A stretch of 64,000 nt of DNA from Alcaligenaceae bacterium (GCA_013416395.1 JACCEP010000001.1:558001-622000); one strand, 5' to 3'; shown: positions 9,234 through 18,145, numbered from the stretch's first letter. Notes: generated from the sequence alone by a model not told the origin. A program made the numbers and translations.

Positions 9234-9258
9234 ACGGTGTCGCAAAATGCGACACCGT
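9234..9258. promoter_or_regulatory. Inverted repeat, likely upstream activator site
   Basis: Perfect 11-bp arms ACGGTGTCGCA and TGCGACACCGT with an AAA centre. A further GCGACA half-site lies just to the left (about 9218). It stands about 100 bp upstream of the sigma-54 promoter and about 40 bp before the activator's start. That is the usual place for an enhancer-binding protein site and would also allow autoregulation. Confidence 0.7.
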
Positions 9259-9360
9259 TGGCTTGGAAGCGAGAGGCATTACGACACGCGTAATGCATCC
9301 GTAAGCAACTTTCGCATGTATTCAGGGCACTTGTCCATAGTAATGCGACTGCACCAAAGT

Positions 9361-9376
9361 TGGCATGCCTTTTGCA
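9361..9376 (+). promoter_or_regulatory. Sigma-54 promoter (-24/-12) of the aldehyde dehydrogenase gene
   Basis: TGGCATGCCTTTTGCA matches the -24 GG and -12 GC consensus with exactly 10 nt between the two dinucleotides. It lies 56 bp before the start codon. Transcription would begin near 9387. Confidence 0.8.
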
Positions 9377-9431
9377 TAAGTAAAAGACAGGCGCCAGACG
9401 CCTCTCATCCACCATAAGGAGACACCCCATC

Positions 9432-10961
9432 ATGGATAAAGCAACGCAAATTGTGCCCGGCGCATACGGCACCCCCATTGACCTGGCAGCCGAATATGGC
9501 AACTTTATCGGCGGCCGTTGGCAGGCGCCTGCAGAAGGCCAATACTTCGACAACATCACACCCATTACTGGTCGTCTGCTGACACGTCACGCCCGGTCAA
9601 CAGAGCGCGACATTGAGCTCGCGCTTGATGCTGCCCACAAAGCCGCTGAAAAATGGGCAGCCACTCCTGCTGCCGAGCGGGCCCGCATGCTTAACAAGAT
9701 TGCCGATGTCATCGAAACAAACCTGGAGCTGCTTGCCACTGTTGAAACCTGGGATAACGGCAAGCCCATACGGGAGACACGTGCGGCGGATATACCACTG
9801 GCAGCCGACCATTTCCGTTATTTTGCGTCGGCCATACGGATGCAGGAAGGTGCATTGTCAGAAATCGACGGCGACACCGTGGCCTACCATTATCAAGAAC
9901 CGCTGGGGGTCGTGGGCCAGATTATCCCCTGGAACTTTCCGATACTCATGGCAGCATGGAAACTGGCACCCGCTTTGGCGGCCGGCAACTGCGTGGTGCT
10001 CAAGCCCGCCGAACAGACGCCACTGGGCATTATCAAATTTGCCGAACTGGTCGCAGACATTTTGCCCCCTGGCGTACTCAATATCGTGACAGGCTTCGGT
10101 CTGGAAGCCGGAAAGCCACTGGCTTCGAGTAAGCGCATCGCCAAGATCGCCTTCACCGGTGAAACCTCGACGGGGCGCCTCATCATGCAGTATGCCTCCC
10201 AAAACCTCATACCCGTTACGCTTGAGCTAGGCGGTAAATCACCCAATGTCTTCTTTGAAGACGTTGCAGCGCACGATGATGATTTTTTCGACAAGGCCAT
10301 AGAGGGGTTTGTACTGTTTGCGCTCAATCAGGGCGAGGTGTGCACATGCCCGAGCCGCGCACTCATACAAGAATCAGTTTTCGACCGCTTTATGGAACGA
10401 GCACTGGAACGCGTAGCCGCCATTAAACAAGGCAACCCGCTTGATGCCGACACCATGATTGGCGCGCAGGCCTCCGACGAACAACTGAAGAAGATACTTT
10501 CGTACCTGGATATCGGACGGCAGGAAGGCGCACAGGTACTGGCTGGCGGCGCTCGAGCCACAATGTCGGGCGAACTGAAAGAGGGTTTTTACGTGCAACC
10601 CACAGTCTTCAAAGGCAAGAACAACATGCGTGTTTTTCAGGAAGAGATCTTCGGGCCGGTAGTGGCCGTAACCACTTTCAAAGACGCCGACGAAGCACTC
10701 ACCCTGGCCAATGACACACTGTATGGCTTGGGCGCCGGGGTGTGGTCGCGCGACGTCAACACATGCTATCGCATGGGGCGAGGCATCAAGGCTGGACGGG
10801 TATGGACTAACTGCTTCCACGCCTACCCTGCGCATGCGGCCTTTGGCGGCTACAAGCAATCAGGCATTGGTCGTGAAAACCACAAAATGATGCTCGACCA
10901 TTACCAGCAGACCAAAAACCTGCTGGTCAGCTATAGCCCGAAAAAACTCGGTTTTTTCTAA
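9432..10961 (+). CDS. NAD-dependent aldehyde dehydrogenase, AcoD/ExaC type
   Basis: A 509-residue class-1-like aldehyde dehydrogenase that oxidises small aldehydes such as acetaldehyde to the acid with NAD. It shows the general base in ELGGKSPNV (Glu265), the catalytic Cys304 in GEVCTCPS, the cofactor region PWNFPILM and the C-terminal [12 protein letters not shown]. Length and the YGNFIGG start are typical of AcoD/ExaC, which serve acetoin or ethanol catabolism. An AAGGAG site precedes the ATG. It is preceded by a sigma-54 promoter and an activator-type inverted repeat, and divergent from the AcoR-like regulator. A GC-rich hairpin follows. No acetoin dehydrogenase genes are nearby. Confidence 0.92.
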   Translation: MDKATQIVPGAYGTPIDLAAEYGNFIGGRWQAPAEGQYFDNITPITGRLLTRHARSTERDIELALDAAHKAAEKWAATPAAERARMLNKIADVIETNLELLATVETWDNGKPIRETRAADIPLAADHFRYFASAIRMQEGALSEIDGDTVAYHYQEPLGVVGQIIPWNFPILMAAWKLAPALAAGNCVVLKPAEQTPLGIIKFAELVADILPPGVLNIVTGFGLEAGKPLASSKRIAKIAFTGETSTGRLIMQYASQNLIPVTLELGGKSPNVFFEDVAAHDDDFFDKAIEGFVLFALNQGEVCTCPSRALIQESVFDRFMERALERVAAIKQGNPLDADTMIGAQASDEQLKKILSYLDIGRQEGAQVLAGGARATMSGELKEGFYVQPTVFKGKNNMRVFQEEIFGPVVAVTTFKDADEALTLANDTLYGLGAGVWSRDVNTCYRMGRGIKAGRVWTNCFHAYPAHAAFGGYKQSGIGRENHKMMLDHYQQTKNLLVSYSPKKLGFF

Positions 10962-11005
10962 ACCTCTTCATCCCTGATGCACTGACTTCCCTTTAACCCA
11001 GCTCC

Positions 11006-11034
11006 GGCGGGGCAGCCTTCAGGCCTGCCCCGCC
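11006..11034 (+). terminator. GC-rich hairpin after aldehyde dehydrogenase
   Basis: Arms GGCGGGGCAG and CTGCCCCGCC form a perfect 10-bp stem 45 nt after the stop codon. No T-run follows, so intrinsic termination is likely but not certain. Confidence 0.5.
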
Positions 11035-11220
11035 GCGCTACATGCCATCTCGCTGCAGACGCGTTACATGCCAACAGAACCCCACTGTTATGCGTGCAAT
11101 CGGAAAAGCCACAGGCCTCAACGTTGCGGTCATTGATACTAGCAAGACTGCAACCCAACGCGATACACTGCTGCGGTGCATCATATCGATGCGGCACGCT
11201 ACACATTACGGAATCATTTC

Positions 11221-11685
11221 ATGCAGGGCATTAAACGAAAACTCGTCTACGTTTCGTTTTACGAACTTATCGCTGTGGCAATCACTAGCCTGGGGCTGGC
11301 ACTACTTACCGATCGCGGCCTTTCACACGCCGCCGTCGCGGGCGTAGCTTCTTCCATGATTGCCATAGCCTGGAACCTAACCTACAACACCTTGTTCGAG
11401 TTATGGGAATCGCGGCAGACCAAGCGTGGCCGTGGCTTTTTGCGACGTGTCGCACACGCCGCCGGTTTTGAACTGGGCCTGGTCATAATGCTGGTACCCC
11501 TGTTCGCTTGGTGGCTAGACCTTACCCTGTGGCATGCATTTGTGCTGGATATCGGGCTGATTGTTTTCTTTCTGATCTACACATTTTTGTTCAACCTGGT
11601 GTTCGATCATTTGTTCGGTTTGCCGGCCTCTGCGCAGCCTAAGCCCCAAAGCACCGAACCTCAACCATGTAGCAGCCACTCCTAA
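11221..11685 (+). CDS. PACE-family efflux protein (AceI-like)
   Basis: About 154 residues starting at ATG 11221; upstream in-frame codons lack the family's sequence. It has the tandem two-helix layout of the proteobacterial antimicrobial compound efflux (PACE, formerly BTP) family. The first repeat carries the conserved membrane Glu (SFYELIA), which matches the essential Glu15 of AceI. The second repeat carries RRVAHAAGFELGL followed by PLFAWW. Four membrane helices end in FNLVFDHLFG. Known members export chlorhexidine, diamines and related cations; the natural substrate here cannot be told. It converges with the dadA-like gene across a long inverted repeat. Confidence 0.85.
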   Translation: MQGIKRKLVYVSFYELIAVAITSLGLALLTDRGLSHAAVAGVASSMIAIAWNLTYNTLFELWESRQTKRGRGFLRRVAHAAGFELGLVIMLVPLFAWWLDLTLWHAFVLDIGLIVFFLIYTFLFNLVFDHLFGLPASAQPKPQSTEPQPCSSHS

Positions 11686-11717
11686 AACTCTTGGCAACAT
11701 TTGCCCTGCCGTCGTTT

Positions 11718-11759
11718 ACGTTGCTACGCGCAGGAGCGCGCTCCTGTGCGTAGCAACGT
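11718..11759. repeat. 42-bp near-perfect inverted repeat between convergent genes
   Basis: Two 21-bp arms (11718-11738 and 11739-11759) are reverse complements with a single mismatch and no spacer. A smaller palindrome AGCACGTTGTGCT follows at about 11761-11773. Its place between the ends of the PACE gene and dadA suggests a bidirectional terminator. It lacks T-runs, and its length would also fit a dispersed palindromic repeat. Confidence 0.7.
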
Positions 11760-11776
11760 GAGCACGTTGTGCTGTC

Positions 11777-13036
11777 TTACGCCGCTTTGCTCAGGCCAGG
11801 CAAATCTTCGTCTACAAGCGCCGCAGCAAGCTGCGCCGTAGCTGCGGACAGCGTCCACCCCAGATGACCATGGCCGGTGTTGTAATACACACCCTGTTGG
11901 CGTCCGCGCTGCACTCTGGGCATCATGTCTGGCATCATTGGCCGCAACCCGGCCCAAGGCGTCATACGCGACGTTTCAACATTAAAGTTTTCATGCACCC
12001 AGCGCACCAGCGGGTCAATGCGATCGGCGCGAATATCCCGATTATCACCATTAAACTCTGCCGTACCAGCCACGCGAAAACGATCTTTACCAAGACGCGA
12101 CGTAACAATTTTGGCACGTTCATCCAGCAGGCTCACCCAAGGGGCCCCTGCAATACTGGCTTCGTCGTCCAGTTGTACGGTAATGGAATAACCCTTTACA
12201 GGGTAAATATTTAACCGGTCGCCACACATGGCCGCCAAACGGCGGCTACCAACACCTGCACAAATTACCACCGCATCAACATCGAGGCGCTCCGCATCGT
12301 TACGCCTGCGTGTACCCGCTGACATCACGTCAGCCAACAACGCCGTGACACCGCCGTCACCAAACTGCATGTTTTCGATTTCTACGCCATGCCTGAACTC
12401 CACCCCATGCCGGGCGGCCGCCGCCGCCAAACCCCGCGTAAACCGGTGAATATCACCAGTTGCGTCAGAAGGCGTAAAAAACCCGCCGTAATACGTGCCC
12501 GTTAATGTAGGTTCAATATTACGAATTTCTTCGGGCGTAACGGCATAGCGCTCAAGCCCGCCCTTCAGTAGCAAGGAATTAGAACGTGCCGCCACATCAA
12601 AGCCCGCACGGTCGTGATACACATGCAAAATGCCGCGACGCTCAAGATTGAAGTCAATGTTTTCACGCTCGGCCATGTCATACAAATGCTGTCGTGCCTC
12701 TATGGCCATGCGTGTGGTGGCAACGGTATTTGTTCGATAATTTCGAATAGCACCCGCAAATTCGGCCAGCCAAGAATACTTATGCCATGAGGGCAATGGG
12801 TTCAGCAACAATGGTGCATCTTTTTGCAGCATCCATTTAATGCCTTTGAGCAGTGTGCCTGGCTGATTCCAGACCTCGGCATTACTGGCCGACAGCTGCC
12901 CGCCATTGGCATAAGAGGTTTCCATGGCGGGATATAAATGACGATCAGCCACGACTACGTCGTGACCGTGCTGGTTAAGGGTATATGCAGTGGTAATGCC
13001 GGTGATGCCGGCACCAATAACTAATACGCGAGACAT
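11777..13036 (-). CDS. dadA: D-amino acid dehydrogenase-like FAD enzyme (DadA family)
   Basis: A 419-residue flavoprotein with the Rossmann motif GAGITG near the N-terminus, the DadA signature ETSYANGGQLS, and the C-terminal FAD segment NTGHGHLGWTLSAATAQ. DadA enzymes oxidatively deaminate D-amino acids (and sometimes glycine-like substrates) to 2-oxo acids, passing electrons to the respiratory chain at the inner membrane. A tandem glycine riboswitch lies immediately upstream, so expression is probably set by glycine. This raises the chance that glycine or a glycine-derived compound is a substrate, although D-alanine is the usual one. No alanine racemase gene is next to it. Confidence 0.9.
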   Translation of the reverse strand: MSRVLVIGAGITGITTAYTLNQHGHDVVVADRHLYPAMETSYANGGQLSASNAEVWNQPGTLLKGIKWMLQKDAPLLLNPLPSWHKYSWLAEFAGAIRNYRTNTVATTRMAIEARQHLYDMAERENIDFNLERRGILHVYHDRAGFDVAARSNSLLLKGGLERYAVTPEEIRNIEPTLTGTYYGGFFTPSDATGDIHRFTRGLAAAAARHGVEFRHGVEIENMQFGDGGVTALLADVMSAGTRRRNDAERLDVDAVVICAGVGSRRLAAMCGDRLNIYPVKGYSITVQLDDEASIAGAPWVSLLDERAKIVTSRLGKDRFRVAGTAEFNGDNRDIRADRIDPLVRWVHENFNVETSRMTPWAGLRPMMPDMMPRVQRGRQQGVYYNTGHGHLGWTLSAATAQLAAALVDEDLPGLSKAA

Positions 13037-13089
13037 AGGTGTTCCAAAGAAAGGGATGCAGATACTGAACGAATACGTTCAGCTCGTAG

Positions 13090-13276
13090 CCCCATCTGTC
13101 TCGGTACCTGAGAGTTTTACAACGCCGCCCACTGGGCGGAGCCTCCCCTTCGGTGGGCGCCCTTAGCGCCGCTCTCCAGATTTTTATGTGTGACGGGCAG
13201 TCCTTTTGCCTGAGAGTTTCCGGGGCGGTTGCTCCGTCGGCGCCGGAGTATATAAATTCCCGGTCTCTCCTGCCAC
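13090..13276 (-). ncRNA. Tandem glycine riboswitch upstream of dadA
   Basis: Read on the minus strand there are two similar aptamers. The first (about 13274-13194) runs from GGCAGGAGAGACCGG through a GCGCCGA junction to ACTCTCAGGCAAAAGGACTG. The second (about 13180-13092) runs from TCTGGAGAGCGGCGC through CACCGAAGGGG to AAACTCTCAGGTACCGAGACAGAT. The GGAGAG...CTCTCAGG pairing and the conserved CCGA/CCGAAGGGG cores are hallmarks of the gcvT-type glycine riboswitch. The region between aptamer 2 and the dadA ATG contains a 7-bp hairpin (CTGAACG/CGTTCAG, 13065-13082) that may act as the expression platform. Confidence 0.88.
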
Positions 13277-13290
13277 GTCATACAACTTAT

Positions 13291-13622
13291 TTGAACCGCA
13301 GATTCTAACAGAATCACCCAACAAATCAAATAGTTACCGAATGAAGTAGGCATTTACCCATTGCGGAGAATAGGAAACCGGTTTCCCGTGCTCCAATATC
13401 GCCCTGGCGACGAATATGGACAAGTACGAAGGCGATTTCCGTGTCACTTAATAATTGATTACAAAAAAGCATTCGTCTTGAAAGTGCTGTAAGAATTGGG
13501 TTGAATCCCCGTAAAGTTAAACATTTTCTTTTAACTTAATACGTACGGCGAAAAGTCTTGTCCATTTCAAATAATGCAACAAGTGCCCGACTGATATGCA
13601 TTATTTCGCGGCGGGAAGCTAA
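13291..13622. other. Intergenic stretch with a palindrome
   Basis: About 330 AT-rich bases between the riboswitch and the end of the MocR gene. The only structure seen is the perfect 14-bp palindrome GGAAACCGGTTTCC at 13373-13386, which could be a regulator site for the riboswitch-dadA transcript. A minus-strand promoter for that transcript should also lie here. No gene is supported. Confidence 0.5.
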
Positions 13623-15035
13623 TTAAGCAGTAGTTAACAGACGCTCCAACACCTGATAAAGCCTCTCATCGCTTGACTGCGCGATATTAAAGCGCAGAAA
13701 GTTTCCTGCAGACTGTGACAGGCTAAAAATATTGCCAGGCGCAAGCACAATATTTTCAGCCAGTGCTGCACGTGCCACCGCAACTGCGTCTACACCTTTG
13801 GGCAAACTGCACCAAAGAAACATGCCTGCCTGCGGCATAATCCACGGCGTAATGCCCACTGCGCGCAAACGGGCCGCCACCGGCCCCATATTTTGTGCCA
13901 GGCGCAAGCGCAAACTTTCGACATGGCGTCTATAACCACCTTCTTTCAGCATGTGGTACACCAATTCTGCAGAAAGCCCTGCACCACCAAAAGAAGTGGC
14001 AATTTTCAAATCAGTAAGCGCCGCCGTCCATTCTGGCCTCGCCACAATAAACCCACAGCGTACAGCGGCCGACAGCGTCTTTGAAAAGCTTCCTACATGC
14101 ACAACTTGTTGCAGGCCATCAAATGCAGCCAAACGCGGTGATGGTCGGGCTTCAAAATCTGAAAAAATATCATCTTCAATTATCGTTAGCCTGTGCTGTT
14201 CAGCAAGACGCAATACTCTGTGAGCTGTGACGGCAGACAGCGTGGCGCCAGTAGGGTTATGAATAGCCGAATTCGTTATATAAAGCCGTGGCCCATGCTG
14301 CTTCAGAACACGCTCGAAATGCACGAGATCAGGACCGTCTGCGGTGTACGGCACCGACACCACCTTGGCACGATGCGCTCGCAGTAGTGCATGAAAATTG
14401 AAATAGCAGGGGTCATCCACCATCACGCTGTCACCCGGTTCAATTAAAAACCGACACAGTAAATCAAGGGCATGCGTACCTGAATCTGTAAGTAGCACCT
14501 GGGCCAGCGACGCCTCAATGCCTGCGTCATTCAGGCGCCGTGCCAACAGTTGGCGCAAAAGAGCATGACCTTGTGGCGGCGCATAATCAGCCAATGCGCC
14601 GGCCTCGGCCCGCGCAGCGGTACGCAAGGCCTTGCGCAAAATGTCTTGCGGCATCCAACTTGGCGGTAACCAGCCGCAACCGGGCTTCATCAAGGTATCT
14701 GGAGCATTTAGCGCCTGATGTGATACCCACAACGGATCGATTTCACGATCAAGACGTGGCCCCAGATCAACCAGTGACAAGGGCGGCGGCGAGGCCGACA
14801 CATAAAAGCCCGAGCCTCGCCGAGCCTGGATCAGGCCCTCGGCTGCCAAACGTTCGTAAGCCTCCACAACGGTTGATTTCGACACCCCCATAGCTTGGGC
14901 CTGGCCGCGTATGGAGGGTAGGCGCGACCCCGTCGACAACTGACGTCCGGTAATACGCTTGCGTATATCGCTCATAACCCTGGAGGTCAGCGTTTCAGTG
15001 GTTACGTCGGTCAGATTATTGATAGAAGCGGGCAT
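13623..15035 (-). CDS. MocR/PdxR-type transcription regulator (GntR HTH + aminotransferase domain)
   Basis: A 470-residue protein. Residues about 10-80 form a GntR-type winged helix (SRLPSIRGQAQAMGVSKSTV then YERLAAEGLIQARRGSGFYV). The rest is a fold-type-I aminotransferase-like domain with NPTG (IHNPTGAT) and the PLP-lysine region VGSFSKTLSAAVRCGF. Members use PLP or an amino compound as ligand. It is transcribed away from the EamA transporter at 15182, with a 146-bp shared control region, so it probably regulates that exporter, itself, or both. The ligand is unknown. Confidence 0.9.
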   Translation of the reverse strand: MPASINNLTDVTTETLTSRVMSDIRKRITGRQLSTGSRLPSIRGQAQAMGVSKSTVVEAYERLAAEGLIQARRGSGFYVSASPPPLSLVDLGPRLDREIDPLWVSHQALNAPDTLMKPGCGWLPPSWMPQDILRKALRTAARAEAGALADYAPPQGHALLRQLLARRLNDAGIEASLAQVLLTDSGTHALDLLCRFLIEPGDSVMVDDPCYFNFHALLRAHRAKVVSVPYTADGPDLVHFERVLKQHGPRLYITNSAIHNPTGATLSAVTAHRVLRLAEQHRLTIIEDDIFSDFEARPSPRLAAFDGLQQVVHVGSFSKTLSAAVRCGFIVARPEWTAALTDLKIATSFGGAGLSAELVYHMLKEGGYRRHVESLRLRLAQNMGPVAARLRAVGITPWIMPQAGMFLWCSLPKGVDAVAVARAALAENIVLAPGNIFSLSQSAGNFLRFNIAQSSDERLYQVLERLLTTA

Positions 15036-15055
15036 TTGTATTGGTATTTATATCA

Positions 15056-15077
15056 GTACAGTTTTTTAAAAGTGTAC
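15056..15077. promoter_or_regulatory. Candidate operator between mocR and eamA
   Basis: GTACA and TGTAC arms are separated by 12 AT-rich bases in the divergent promoter region, 21 bp upstream of the MocR start codon. It would suit a dimeric regulator, but the arms are short. Confidence 0.35.
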
Positions 15078-15181
15078 GGATGTGTCTCTGGTTAGGTCAA
15101 CACGATTCGCGCACAATTCATTAGAACCAGCCATCGTCTCCATCGTAGTGGCGTCCCGCAACCTCATTCGTACGTATCTGC

Positions 15182-16072
15182 ATGCAAACAAACTCTACGG
15201 CCTGGCTTAATGGCATGCTTGGCGTCATCATCTTCAGTGGCTCGTTACCGGCCACACGAGTCGCGGTAGCGGGTTTTGACCCCTACTTTCTTACCTCAGC
15301 ACGCGCTGGCATTGCCGGTCTGCTGGGCCTGGTTCTTCTGGTGCTGATGCGGGCACCGCGACCCCATGTTTCCGACCTGAAAGCCCTCGTCTTCATTGCG
15401 ATAGGTGTTGTACTGGGTTTTCCATTATTCACCGCCATGGCGCTGCAGTACATTACAGCCGCTCGCTCATTGGTGTTTCTTGGCCTGCTACCTCTGGCCA
15501 CCGCTATTTTCGGCGTGATACGCGGCGGCGAGCGGCCTCGCATCGCATTCTGGGTGTTTGCCGTTCTGGGGGCCATGTGCGTGGCCTCGTTCGCCCTCCT
15601 GCAGGGAGGCGGTGCTTCATTTAAGGGCGACACGCTCATGCTGCTTGCCATAGTGCTGTGTGGCTATGGCTATGCCGAAGGTGGTCGTCTTTCACGCCAA
15701 CTTGGCGGCTGGCAGGTGATTTCATGGGCGCTGGTACTGTCGCTGCCTATCTCAATACCCATGTTCCTCATCCTGATGCCAAGCGATTGGCAAAACATTG
15801 GCGTGCCTGCCTGGTTGGGCTTGGGCTATGTCACCTTGTTTAGCATGTTGCTTGGATTCTTCTTTTGGTACCGCGGGCTGGCACTGGGTGGCATAGCCGC
15901 CGTTGGCCAGCTTCAACTACTTCAGCCATTTCTTGGCCTAATGCTTGCTGCAGCGCTTCTTAACGAAACCATCAGCTGGCCTATGCTGGTTGCAACGAGC
16001 GCCGTCATAGCCTGCGTAGCTGGAGCTCGCCGGTTTTCTGCTGCCCCACCCGCCCCTAAAGCCCTGCCTTAG
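15182..16072 (+). CDS. EamA/DMT-family transporter
   Basis: A 296-residue membrane protein with ten hydrophobic segments arranged as two EamA repeats. The first covers about residues 8-140 and the second about 150-285, ending near LLQPFLGLMLAAALLNETIS, a typical second-repeat motif. DMT exporters move amino acids, metabolites or drugs out of the cell. The divergent MocR-type regulator suggests an amino-compound substrate, which is inference. Its last 17 nt overlap the end of the convergent nitroreductase gene. Confidence 0.88.
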   Translation: MQTNSTAWLNGMLGVIIFSGSLPATRVAVAGFDPYFLTSARAGIAGLLGLVLLVLMRAPRPHVSDLKALVFIAIGVVLGFPLFTAMALQYITAARSLVFLGLLPLATAIFGVIRGGERPRIAFWVFAVLGAMCVASFALLQGGGASFKGDTLMLLAIVLCGYGYAEGGRLSRQLGGWQVISWALVLSLPISIPMFLILMPSDWQNIGVPAWLGLGYVTLFSMLLGFFFWYRGLALGGIAAVGQLQLLQPFLGLMLAAALLNETISWPMLVATSAVIACVAGARRFSAAPPAPKALP

Positions 16073-16817
16073 GGGATGCGCCTGGCAAGGCCGGATCCCC
16101 CACGCAATACAGTGCAACCAGATCAAACCCCGCCTCCAGCCTCAGTAACTGCTGCATGCGGGCCTCATCAAATCCCATAACGGCTACCCCTCCAAGCCCA
16201 AGCGCGGTCGTTACAAGATACAGATTCTGAATGACCGCGCCCACTTCAATATCCACATAACGTGCACCACGCTGGCCATCAGCAGACTGATCGGCAAAAT
16301 GTTGAATGGCGCGCTGCCTATCTGCGGCAATCACTATGATAGCCGCCGCTGTATCCAGCCAGGTATCCTCAGCCAGTGAGGCGGTTACAAGAGAAAGGGT
16401 TTGAGGCAATGTATGCAACGCGTGCAGTCTATGCCTCTGGCTATTGCCTGACTCGCCCTGTTCCTCACCTGTTGAAAGGTACTGCTGCTCGTCTTGGACA
16501 ACACTATAACGGTAAAAACCAGGCTCAATCCCCTCAACCTGACGCACCAGTATGTACAACTGCAGCGGATACACTGCGTGAGCCGAGGGTGCCGTGCGTG
16601 CTCCGACCTTCTGGACCGGACCCTGTGCCGCTTCTGCAAGATACCTCACGGCCTCCAGGGAGATCGGAATGCCCGAATAGTCACGGCAGCTACGTCGAAG
16701 CCTTAGCAGACGCTGGAGAGCCGCTAGGTCGGTCGTAGTACTGCTTGGCGTAGCAGGCTCAACTTGGCAGGAGTTTTCAGAGTGTGGGTCGGGAGATGAC
16801 GCAAAGCGACTATTCAT
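16056..16817 (-). CDS. Nitroreductase-family protein, SagB-type
   Basis: A 253-residue FMN-binding oxidoreductase. It has the RRSCRDYSGIPIS start of the fold, the PSAHAVYPLQLYI segment typical of SagB-like dehydrogenases, and the C-terminal ALGLGGVAVMGFDEARM helix that completes the flavin site. SagB-type enzymes oxidise azoline rings in modified peptides, but stand-alone members in proteobacteria have unknown roles. No YcaO or precursor peptide gene is nearby, so a peptide-maturation role is not supported. The 3' end overlaps the convergent transporter gene by 17 nt. Confidence 0.82.
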   Translation of the reverse strand: MNSRFASSPDPHSENSCQVEPATPSSTTTDLAALQRLLRLRRSCRDYSGIPISLEAVRYLAEAAQGPVQKVGARTAPSAHAVYPLQLYILVRQVEGIEPGFYRYSVVQDEQQYLSTGEEQGESGNSQRHRLHALHTLPQTLSLVTASLAEDTWLDTAAAIIVIAADRQRAIQHFADQSADGQRGARYVDIEVGAVIQNLYLVTTALGLGGVAVMGFDEARMQQLLRLEAGFDLVALYCVGDPALPGASPKAGL

Positions 16818-16988
16818 GTCAATAGGCTGACATCAATATACGCAATAATGCAAGTAGTTTGTGGTTTCATGCTGACAACATCTTGTAAACACAGGGATTT
16901 CCCCTTTCAGAGTGGGGCTGTAAAGACTATAATCGAAGATGTGCCAAATACCATATCCCCAATGAAAACAGAGCCTGCCGTGGCCACT

Positions 16989-17132
16989 ATGCCTACTAAA
17001 GCGCGCATTATTCGTGCCGTCGCAAGTTCGACTGCAGTCGAAACGGGTCAAAGCATTAAAGAACTCGAGGTTTTTCTGCAAGAAAATGCTCAGTTAAGCA
17101 AATACAGTCAGCTCAATCTCGCTTCAGGCTGA
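16989..17132 (+). CDS. Small ORF, possible Fic antitoxin
   Basis: A 47-codon frame (57 codons if the ATG at 16962 is used) that ends 4 nt before the end of the convergent fic gene. Its centre reads AVASSTAVETGQSI, close to the (S/T)xxxE(G/N) inhibitory helix of Fic antitoxins, although Thr stands where Gly or Asn is usual. A TATAAT box at 16928-16933 lies upstream; no clear ribosome site is seen for either start. A tail-to-tail antitoxin would be unusual, because known Fic antitoxins lie upstream on the same strand. The reading as a gene, and its role, are inference. Confidence 0.4.
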   Translation: MPTKARIIRAVASSTAVETGQSIKELEVFLQENAQLSKYSQLNLASG

Positions 17133-17136
17133 TTCT

Positions 17137-17763
17137 TTACTGCCCGACCGTGCCCAACCCCCGGGCCACCCACTGTTTCATCGGCTCGTAATTCAGCCCC
17201 AAGCCTTGCTGAATAGCCAAAATATACTCATCGCGACCAGCCTCCCAGCTGCTGTAATCCAGCGGGCCCATACCTGCCTGAACAGCCATTACATCCGCCA
17301 GCAACCGCGAAATACGGCCGTTGCCCTCCCTAAACGGATGCATCAAAATAAACTCAACATGCGTCACAGCAATCGCGTCAATTAGACGCTGCAGACTGAA
17401 ATCATGGCACGGCGTATGCATTGCAAGGCAACCACGATCAAATGCAGCCATCAGCCTGGGTATCTGCGCAGCCGGTGCAAACGGGAACCCACCTTTGCTC
17501 ATATTAACGCTGCGGGCCTGCCCCGCCCACGAATAAACATTGCCCAGCCAACGCCTGTGCCAGATCTTCAAGTGTTCAACGGTAATGCCATCTTCAGGCA
17601 TTTGATCTGACAACACTGATTCATACAGTTTCTGCAGCAGAATCAGCTCGGCCTCATCCATATCAGACGGCAAGGTAATGCCCAGTTTGTTGGCCAGCAC
17701 CCTATCGCCAGATCCTGGTTCAAACATGCCCTGAGGCCCAGCTACGTCATATCGCGTGCTCAT
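17137..17763 (-). CDS. Fic-domain AMP-transferase-like protein
   Basis: About 208 residues from the ATG at 17763; an ATG six codons upstream is also possible. The catalytic motif HPFREGNGR matches the Fic consensus HPFx(D/E)GN(G/K)R in full, and the preceding SKGGFPFAPAAQI segment fits the target-docking flap. Fic enzymes usually transfer AMP to a hydroxyl side chain of a target protein. No inhibitory (S/T)xxxE(G/N) helix is visible inside the protein, so a separate antitoxin would be expected; the small convergent ORF at 16989 is a candidate. The closest context is accessory, consistent with a toxin-antitoxin type locus. Confidence 0.88.
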   Translation of the reverse strand: MSTRYDVAGPQGMFEPGSGDRVLANKLGITLPSDMDEAELILLQKLYESVLSDQMPEDGITVEHLKIWHRRWLGNVYSWAGQARSVNMSKGGFPFAPAAQIPRLMAAFDRGCLAMHTPCHDFSLQRLIDAIAVTHVEFILMHPFREGNGRISRLLADVMAVQAGMGPLDYSSWEAGRDEYILAIQQGLGLNYEPMKQWVARGLGTVGQ

Positions 17764-18145
17764 CCTGTTACCCCGGCTCATGACTGACTAAGGAGCACAG
17801 GCGGCATACGCCTGTATGTGCTGCCTACCCTGTGTCGTTGCGCTGCCTACTGCGTCTGGAAGCTCTCTGCTTGCTCAACAGACTACAGCTTACCAAACAG
17901 CCACCGCATCATCGCACTTCTAAAGCTCTACAAACCTTACGGTAATAACCGCCACTATGCAAAAAACAACCAAGATAACAGTGGTTTACGGATGAATTAT
18001 AAAAAAACGAATACGCCCACAAGACTGTGTTCAATGGCTGTACGCATCAAATTTTTCGGCAAATAAGCCTCGAAATCGTCAATTAATTTACAATTGGTTT
18101 CAAAATAAACAGCTGCTACTTTTTCCTGTTTCCATCAACACGGCC

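Noticed and set aside
13117-13353. 78-codon minus-strand frame over the riboswitch
   Set aside because: It coincides with the structured aptamers and has no protein-like features.
16056-16817. RiPP biosynthesis locus based on the SagB-like enzyme
   Set aside because: No YcaO, precursor peptide or peptidase gene is nearby.
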